Source: Bosea sp. (in: a-proteobacteria) (GTDB lineage Bacteria > Pseudomonadota > Alphaproteobacteria > Rhizobiales > Beijerinckiaceae). Taken from it: a stretch of 64,000 bases of DNA. Of this stretch, positions 50,817 through 64,000 are shown piece by piece. Location: contig JAAVVV010000001.1 in the NCBI GenBank assembly GCA_023910605.1, forward strand, positions 2,532,698-2,596,697, given 5' to 3'. A model generated the notes under the pieces. That model was given only the letters and a program-made list of their open reading frames with translations, was not told the origin of the DNA and did no database searches. The translations under genes and the position numbers were made by a program. The number at the start of each line of letters is the position of its first letter. The first letter of the stretch is position 1.

Positions 50817-51074
50817 TGACGACCTCTCGCTCGTGGAGCGCTTCGCATACAGACAAATTCCAACCAGCGATGACACAAGGCCAAAGCAAACCAACGCCAC
50901 CGGCTTTTTTCAAAGCCGCAGGCGTTGCTGCCACGCAGAGGATCACGGTCGCCCGCAATCATGCCTACCAAGACCAGTCTCAGGTCGCTAGAAGCGGCGG
51001 CGTTTCGGTCGCGATTCTCGCCCGGCATGAAGCATTGGGCGACCAACGTGTCCGACGTCCGTCGATGTGAGGCG

Positions 51075-51103
51075 CTTATGACTCGGTGGCTGAATCGCGT
51101 CAA
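51075..51103 (-). promoter_or_regulatory. Candidate promoter of the str operon
   Basis: On the minus strand TTGACG (51103-51098) is followed after exactly 17 bases by CATAAG (51080-51075). TTGACGC matches the -35 of the alphaproteobacterial housekeeping consensus. It lies 260 bases before rpsL and just after the rpoC terminator. Confidence 0.65.
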
Positions 51104-51202
51104 CCCCTAATCGGGGCCGGGGAAGCGCAATTCTGGCCGCCATACGTCCGAGACAGCCGGGATTTTGCCTGGAATCAGCGCCAACCCCACCGTCGCAAGC
51201 AA

Positions 51203-51228
51203 ACGGGCCGCCCTTTCGGACGGCCCGT
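51203..51228 (-). terminator. Terminator after rpoC
   Basis: ACGGGCCG (51228-51221 in gene direction) pairs with CGGCCCGT (51210-51203) around a 10-base loop and is followed by TTGCTTGC. It lies 24 bases after the rpoC stop and separates the rpoBC transcript from the str operon. Confidence 0.75.
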
Positions 51229-51251
51229 CGTTTTCGTGGTTGAGCCGGCGC

Positions 51252-55469
<4,218 letters not shown>

Positions 55470-55604
55470 CGTCATCTCCTGAACTGGGGAGGCCTGCCTG
55501 TGCGGACCACAATCCCGTTCCTAGAAACTGGTTGCCGGAAGCCCTGCCCCCGGCGGTGAGGTAGTGCGGCGGCCGGCATGAACGCGGCCGCCGAACCCGT
55601 ACGC

Positions 55605-59729
<4,125 letters not shown>

Positions 59730-59872
59730 GTGGTTCCTCGCTTTTCGCTGACGGCTGACCTGAAGGCCCCGGCGGGATCGACGATCCGCGAAGCTCTCAG
59801 GTCAGTCGCCCGGCGCGCCGCGCGCCGTAATGTGGTCTAGAAACGGATCAAAGGGACGCTCGACGCCCGAAA

Positions 59873-59898
59873 GGCCCCGGGGGTTTCGCCCCAGGGCC
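59873..59898 (-). terminator. Attenuator-like hairpin between rplL and rpoB
   Basis: In gene direction GGCCCTGGGGC pairs with the CCCCCGGGGCC arm (59898-59873) around GAAA, followed by TTTCGGG. A partial terminator at this site is well known in enterobacteria, where it makes ribosomal proteins outnumber beta subunits; an equivalent role is likely. Confidence 0.65.
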
Positions 59899-59941
59899 GT
59901 TTTGTGATGTCGTCAGATGTCCGGCATCGCGCCGGACAAGC

Positions 59942-60325
59942 TCACTTGAGCTCGACCTTCGCGCCGACGGCTTCGAGGGTCTTCTTGATCTTCTCGGCCT
60001 CGTCCTTGCCAACGGCTTCCTTGACGGCCTTGGGAGCGGCCTCGACCAGGTCCTTGGCTTCCTTCAGGCCCAGGCCGGTGATGGCGCGGACTTCCTTGAT
60101 GACTTCAATCTTCTTGTCGCCGGCAGCAGCCAGCATGACCGTGAATTCGGTCTGTTCTTCGGCAGCCGGAGCGGCCGCGCCGCCGCCAGCGGCGGGACCG
60201 GCAGCCACGGCGACGGCCGCAGCGGCGGACACGCCCCACTTTTCTTCCAGCATCTTTGCGAGATCAGCCGCCTCGAGGACGGTAAGGCTCGACAGCTCTT
60301 CGACGATTTTCGCCAGATCAGCCAT
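59942..60325 (-). CDS. rplL: 50S ribosomal protein L7/L12
   Basis: A 127-residue stalk protein. The N-terminal dimerisation part is [31 protein letters not shown]; an alanine/glycine hinge (about 33-55) follows; the C-terminal factor-binding domain has [28 protein letters not shown]. It is 54 bases after rplJ. Confidence 0.97.
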   Translation of the reverse strand: MADLAKIVEELSSLTVLEAADLAKMLEEKWGVSAAAAVAVAAGPAAGGGAAAPAAEEQTEFTVMLAAAGDKKIEVIKEVRAITGLGLKEAKDLVEAAPKAVKEAVGKDEAEKIKKTLEAVGAKVELK

Positions 60326-60379
60326 GTCACATTTCCTTGCAGTGTCAGTGCGAACGTTGGGTTCAGGTTCAGGTGGCCA

Positions 60380-60898
60380 TCAGGCCGCTTCGTCTCGTTT
60401 GGCATAGGCCCCGAACACGCGCGCCAGCTTGGCAGCCGGTGCGGTCGAGAGCTGGGCGATCTTCGTGGCGGGCGCAACAAGCAGCCCCAGAAGCTTCGCA
60501 CGCAGTTCGTCGAGGGACGGCATCGTGGCAAGCGCCTTGACACTGTCCGCATTCAGGGAGGTCGCGCCCATGGCTCCGCCGAGAATGACAAGCTTGTCAT
60601 TCGTCTTGGCGAAGTTGACGGCGACCTTCGGCGCAGCGACCGGGTCCTTGCTGTAGGCCAGCAAGGTGGGGCCCTTGAGAAGGGCGCCGATCGAGGCTGC
60701 ATCCGTGCCTTCGAGAGCGATCTTGGCCAGGCGGTTCTTCGCGACCTTCACGGTGCCGCCAGCCTTGCCCATCTCGCGACGGAGCTTCTGCATGTCGGCA
60801 ACGGTCAGGCCTGCATAGTGGGCCACGACGACAACTGAGTTGGCCTTGAAGACCTCGTTCAGCTCCGCCACGGCTTCGCGTTTTTGCGAACGATCCAC
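60380..60898 (-). CDS. rplJ: 50S ribosomal protein L10
   Basis: A 172-residue base of the L7/L12 stalk. It begins [43 protein letters not shown], and the C-terminal helix that binds L7/L12 dimers ends [14 protein letters not shown]. The start is GTG at 60898 with GGAGAG about 8 bases upstream. It is the first gene of the block; rplA and rplK, its usual neighbours, are absent. Confidence 0.97.
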   Translation of the reverse strand: MDRSQKREAVAELNEVFKANSVVVVAHYAGLTVADMQKLRREMGKAGGTVKVAKNRLAKIALEGTDAASIGALLKGPTLLAYSKDPVAAPKVAVNFAKTNDKLVILGGAMGATSLNADSVKALATMPSLDELRAKLLGLLVAPATKIAQLSTAPAAKLARVFGAYAKRDEAA

Positions 60899-61367
60899 GT
60901 GGGCTCTCTCCGGTTTGGCGGGTCTCCCCGCCGGCTCAAGTTAGCCGCCCCATACACACATCGCGGCGATTGACCGCGACGCCCGCATCGGACGACGCTC
61001 AACGCCCTGCCCCCTGAACCCGCAATGCGCGCCCAGGCGATGGTTCGAACCGACACAAGGGGTAAGCACCCCGAAAAATCTGTTCTCACCCGTCTATGCT
61101 GGCCAGAGGGCCTCAGGGAGGCCTTGACCGATTAAGCCGCTTGCGCGGCGCCAGCAGTCTCGGACAGGACAATAGGCCACCGTTCGAAAGGTCACCCTTT
61201 CGCCCGTTGACCCTGTCAGCAGCCAGTCACCCGGCCGCATCCGGCACGCCATCTCACAATGGGAGCGCCTGATTGGAATGGTGCTGCTTAACGAAGTCGC
61301 GACGCTTTGCCAAGTGACTAATCGCATAATGTCAGCCCGGCACGGCTCTGTGATCGGCGCAAGGCCT
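60899..61367 (-). promoter_or_regulatory. Leader/intergenic region upstream of rplJ
   Basis: 469 bases without a convincing gene. In the rplJ direction it contains three short perfect hairpins: 61202-61185 (CGAAAGG/CCTTTCG), 61123-61109 (GGCCTC/GAGGCC) and 61072-61059 (GGGGT/ACCCC). L10 leaders in bacteria are structured and bind the L10-L12 complex, so part of this is probably such a leader. I could not pick out a promoter, and the exact leader core needs a covariance search. Confidence 0.45.
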
Positions 61368-62174
61368 TCAGTGGCCGTCCTGCCGTCCGCTCTGGCGCCG
61401 CATCACCATCTTCAGCAGAATCGGACGTGGCAGAAACGGCAGCAAAATCGCAGCCATCTTGTTGGCAAACCCTGGTATGATGGTCCGTTGCCCGCGCTGG
61501 AAGGCTTCCCATCCGGTGCGCGCCACCTCCGATGCCGGCACATGGAAAATGCTCGTCTCGCGCGGCTTGGCTCCGCCGGTCGCGCGCCCCAGAAAGCCGG
61601 TGTCGACCGGCCCAGGGCACAGCGAGGTGATGCGCACTCCGCTTCCCCTGACCTCTTCCCACAGTGATTCCGAGAGGGTCTGCACATAGGCTTTCCCGGC
61701 ATAATACACCGCCATGCCCGGTCCGGGCAGAAAGCTCGCCACCGACGCGACATTCAGAATGCCGCCCTTGCCGCGCTCCACCATGCCCGGCAGGACCGCC
61801 AGCGCAAGATCCGTGAGGAAGCGCACGTTGAGATCGATGCTGCCGATCTGAGCCGCGCAATCAGACCGATGCGCCAGCCCGACAATGCCGTGGCCAGCAT
61901 TGTTCACCAATTGCAGGCAACTCATGCCGTTGGCTGCCAGATGGCGCGTGATCTGCGCCGCGGCATCCCGCTCTTCGCCGTCGCAGGTCAGCCAGGTGGC
62001 GCGGCCGCCCTCTGCAACGATCTGCGTGGCCAGCGCCCGCAGCCCTTGCTCGCCGCGCGCAACCAGCAGCACCTCGCCCTGCCGCGCGGCCAGCAGAGCC
62101 AGTTCCCGCCCGATGCCGGAGGAGGCGCCGGTCACCACCGTCACATCCCGACGAGCCTGAATTACCTCCGCCAT
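61368..62174 (-). CDS. SDR-family dehydrogenase (268 residues)
   Basis: A Rossmann-fold dehydrogenase with TGASSGIGRELALLAARQG (about 14-32), NNAGHG near 93, the serine region NVASVAS and the active site YYAGKAYVQ. The ending is hydrophobic then basic (ILLPFLPRPILLKMVMRRQ), as in membrane-associated SDRs that act on lipids. ATG at 62174 has GGAG 5 bases upstream. It is divergent from the E2-like acyltransferase gene, so lipid or ketoacyl metabolism is a plausible shared theme. Confidence 0.87.
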   Translation of the reverse strand: MAEVIQARRDVTVVTGASSGIGRELALLAARQGEVLLVARGEQGLRALATQIVAEGGRATWLTCDGEERDAAAQITRHLAANGMSCLQLVNNAGHGIVGLAHRSDCAAQIGSIDLNVRFLTDLALAVLPGMVERGKGGILNVASVASFLPGPGMAVYYAGKAYVQTLSESLWEEVRGSGVRITSLCPGPVDTGFLGRATGGAKPRETSIFHVPASEVARTGWEAFQRGQRTIIPGFANKMAAILLPFLPRPILLKMVMRRQSGRQDGH

Positions 62175-62359
62175 CTGCGCTCCATTTCCTGTTGCGGCCC
62201 GTGCCCGAAGACTTGGTTGCACAGCAATCATTGCCTATAAGGCGCGGCCTCTTGGTCTTGTCGATCACGCAGCCTGATGCACTGAAACTCGTAAATATCT
62301 TCTGGTGCCGATGGCAGGATATCTACACGTTGACGCTTAATGTTCTTCAAGGCCCTGCC

Positions 62360-63109
62360 ATGCGCACGCGCTCCCTGCCGCTCAATCGCCCGCGCCGCTT
62401 CATGGCCGATCTTTGCCATATCACGCTCGGCGTGCCTCTTGGCGTGATCAAGCGGCGGATCAACATCGGAGATGTCCTCAGGGCGCGCGCAGCGGCGGCG
62501 GCGCCCGTTCCATGGACCGTGCTGTTCTGCAAGGCCTGGGCGCTGGCTGCCCGTGATCGGCCCGTCCTGCGGCAGGCGTACTGCAAGTTGCCGTGGCCGC
62601 AACTCGCCGAGGCGGAGGCCAGCGTGGCGCTGATCATGATCGAGCGCGCCTGGCATGGTGAGCGGGCGCTGTTTCCGGCAAAGCTCAATCGACCGGCGGA
62701 ACGCACGCTGACTGATCTTGCCGCCGATCTCGCACGCAGCCGCAACGCTCCCATCCCCAGCATCCGTCATTTTCTGGTGATCGACCGGATCTGCGCCTGG
62801 CCTGGACCGATCCGGCGCTTCCTGTGGTGGATCGCCTTCAACATCGGCGCCTTGAGGCCGACCTATTTCGGCACTTTCGGGATCTCGGTGCTCGGGCAGA
62901 GCAGCGCCGAAATCGTCTCGCCGGTTTCACCGCTCACGAGCTTTGTCAGCTACGGCCCGTTTCAGCCCGATGGCTTCGTCGATGTGACCATCGCCTTCGA
63001 TCATCGGGTCATGGATGGCGCCCACGTCGTCGAGGCCATCCTTGCGCTAGAAGGGCATCTGAACGGGTTGATCATGGAAGAATTGCAAGGACTTGGGCTG
63101 CCCTCCTGA
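62360..63109 (+). CDS. Orphan 2-oxoacid dehydrogenase E2-type acyltransferase domain protein
   Basis: A 249-residue protein that consists only of a chloramphenicol-acetyltransferase-like/E2 catalytic fold. It starts MRTRSLPLNRPRRFMADLC and ends with the active site segment VTIAFDHRVMDGAHVVEAIL, in which the DHRxxDG motif holds the catalytic histidine and aspartate. FGTFGISVLG is another E2-like strand. There is no lipoyl domain and no E1- or E3-binding domain, and no E1 or E3 gene nearby, so it is not an ordinary dehydrogenase core. ATG at 62360 follows AAGG by 8 bases; the longer frame upstream was rejected. Confidence 0.75.
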   Translation: MRTRSLPLNRPRRFMADLCHITLGVPLGVIKRRINIGDVLRARAAAAAPVPWTVLFCKAWALAARDRPVLRQAYCKLPWPQLAEAEASVALIMIERAWHGERALFPAKLNRPAERTLTDLAADLARSRNAPIPSIRHFLVIDRICAWPGPIRRFLWWIAFNIGALRPTYFGTFGISVLGQSSAEIVSPVSPLTSFVSYGPFQPDGFVDVTIAFDHRVMDGAHVVEAILALEGHLNGLIMEELQGLGLPS

Positions 63110-63113
63110 CTCA

Positions 63114-63361
63114 TTATGCGAACCATCGGCTGGGCCAGATCCTCCAGCCCGGCCGGGCCATGACCAGGAGGATGATGGAAATCGCCACCACCACGAAGTT
63201 GTCGAACGTCGCGATCTCGCGCGGCACGCCGGTCGGCGCGATGAGGGCCGTGACGCCGCCGATGCCGAGGGTATTGTAGATGTTCGAACCGAGGATGTTG
63301 CCGGGCGAGAGCAGGATGAGCCCCACCCGGGAAGGGGCAGGACCACATCGACCAGCATCAT
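63114..63361 (-). pseudogene. Remnant of a calcium/sodium antiporter (CaCA family)
   Basis: The start MMLVDVVLPLPG, with TGGAG just upstream, matches the antiporter's N-terminal helix. After a frame change near 63326 the sequence continues VGLILLSPGNILGSNIYNTLGIGGVTALIAPTGVPREIATFD and ends PGWRIWPSRWFA. GNILGSNIYNTLGI is the second alpha-repeat motif of the family (GN-x-x-GSN-x-x-N-x-L). About 220 residues between the first helix and the C-terminal helices are missing, so the gene has an internal deletion plus frameshift. It lies 68 bases after nhaA on the same strand. Confidence 0.75.
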
Positions 63362-63429
63362 CAACTCCAGATCAGAATTAGCGGCGCCAGCAGGAGCATC
63401 CGCGCCGTCTGGCATGCAAGCGCCCGCAA

Positions 63430-64000
63430 TCAGGGTTTGGCCATCGCCGCTGTGGTCCTCCCGCGCGCGGCCATGCTGAGCAGCACGATGCCGCCAAGCG
63501 CAGCGACGGTGGAGCCAAGCAGCACGCCAAGACGAACCTGATTCATGAGGTCGCCATCGCCAAAGGCAAGGACCCCGATGAACAGGCTCATCGTGAAGCC
63601 GATCCCGGCGATGAAGGCCACGCCCACGATCTGCGTCCAATTCGACTGCAACGGGAGGCTGGCCAGCCCCGACCGGACCGCGAGGAACACCAGCAGCGTG
63701 ATGCCGACCGGCTTGCCGATGGCCAGGCCAAGCGCGATGCCGGATGTCACGGGATGGATGATGTCATTGAGGCCAAGACCCGTCAGCGGCACGCCGGCAT
63801 TGGCGAAGGCAAAGATCGGCATGATCAGGAATGCGACACTGAATTTCAGTTTGCCAACCAGGTCATGAAGCGGATGCACGGTGTCAGCATTGTTGCGCAT
63901 CGGCACGAACAGCGCCGTGATCACCCCCGCCAGCGTCGGGTTGACGCCGGATTTCAGGATGAACAGCCACATGGCCACCCCCACCAGCATGTAGGGCAAG
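63430..64000 (-). CDS. nhaA: Na+/H+ antiporter NhaA (partial, C-terminal part)
   Basis: The last 189 or so residues of NhaA; the gene enters from beyond base 64000. It shows LAGVITALFVPMRN, HPLHDLVGKLKFSVAFLIMPIFAFANAGVPL and the NhaA-typical AIGKPVGITLLVFLAVRSGLASLP, then WTQIVGVAFIAGIGFTMSLFIGVLAF, where conserved polar residues line the ion path. It is an inner-membrane exchanger for sodium and pH homeostasis. The visible part is intact, unlike the antiporter remnant downstream. Confidence 0.93.
   Translation of the reverse strand, partial: LPYMLVGVAMWLFILKSGVNPTLAGVITALFVPMRNNADTVHPLHDLVGKLKFSVAFLIMPIFAFANAGVPLTGLGLNDIIHPVTSGIALGLAIGKPVGITLLVFLAVRSGLASLPLQSNWTQIVGVAFIAGIGFTMSLFIGVLAFGDGDLMNQVRLGVLLGSTVAALGGIVLLSMAARGRTTAAMAKP

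Larger units (their letters stand above)
50817..51251 (-). promoter_or_regulatory. rpoC-rpsL intergenic region: str-operon leader
   Basis: These 435 bases contain no gene. In gene direction they hold the rpoC terminator (51228-51203), a promoter candidate (51103-51075) and a leader of about 250 bases. The leader includes a strong composite hairpin at 50927-50892: CAACGCC/GGCGTTG and CGGCTTT/AAAGCCG stems, closed by a GAAA tetraloop and separated by a two-base internal loop. It ends about 75 bases before rpsL. Confidence 0.65.

Noticed and set aside
61094-61327. A 77-codon minus-strand open frame in the rplJ upstream gap
   Set aside because: Arginine- and serine-rich, no ribosome-binding site, overlaps the likely L10 leader hairpins and resembles no family.

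Overview
This is a contiguous, GC-rich, gene-dense chromosomal window from an alphaproteobacterium, most likely of the order Hyphomicrobiales (Rhizobiales). The evidence is the gene order rplJL-rpoBC-rpsL-rpsG-fusA-tuf-rpsJ...rplQ on one strand, the alphaproteobacterial types of RpoA, short-lid Adk and zinc-independent S14, many ABC, TRAP and Bug-type solute receptors, and dispersed palindromic repeats of a rhizobial kind. The genus cannot be decided from the sequence. I see no rRNA, tRNA, CRISPR array, prophage or intact insertion sequence.

Region 1 (1-31.8 kb) is a mosaic of metabolic and transport genes. It holds the end of a Liv-type ABC operon (receptor plus partial permease), ferredoxin-NADP reductase, nicotinate phosphoribosyltransferase and malonyl-CoA synthetase (matB) with a decayed malonyl-CoA decarboxylase (matA) just upstream. 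These are followed by a Bug/TctC receptor, a complete BMP/nucleoside-type ABC importer (ATPase, two permeases, receptor) and a TakP-like TRAP operon (receptor, small and large permease) divergent from an SDR gene across an operator-like palindrome. After a group of small conserved genes (YdcF, DUF3253, DUF599, rhodanese) comes a tightly overlapping operon: biotin carboxylase/BCCP subunit (pccA), beta-carbonic anhydrase, a gamma-glutamylcyclotransferase-like protein and acylphosphatase. Then come an esterase, a HAD phosphatase, RluC-type pseudouridine synthase coupled to CrcB, a PEGA-like lipoprotein, RarA and a DegQ/DegP protease.

Region 2 (31.9-60.9 kb) is the core translation/transcription block, all transcribed right to left: rplJ, rplL, rpoB, rpoC, then rpsL, rpsG, fusA, tuf, then the complete S10, spc and alpha operons from rpsJ to rplQ, with secY and adk inside. 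Terminator or attenuator hairpins mark likely transcript boundaries: rplL/rpoB, after rpoC, tuf/rpsJ, rplO/secY and after rplQ. Alphaproteobacterial-type promoter candidates precede rpsL and rpsM. The usual neighbours upstream of rplJ (rplA, rplK, nusG, secE) are missing from this side.

Region 3 (61-64 kb) is accessory: an SDR gene divergent from an orphan E2-type acyltransferase domain, a sodium/calcium exchanger reduced to its two ends, and the C-terminal part of NhaA running off the edge.

No clearly novel multi-gene system is visible. The observations most worth testing are the carboxylase/carbonic anhydrase/acylphosphatase operon, the decayed matA beside an intact matB, the orphan E2-like protein, the RG-rich extension of RluC and the RNA hairpins in the ribosomal block.
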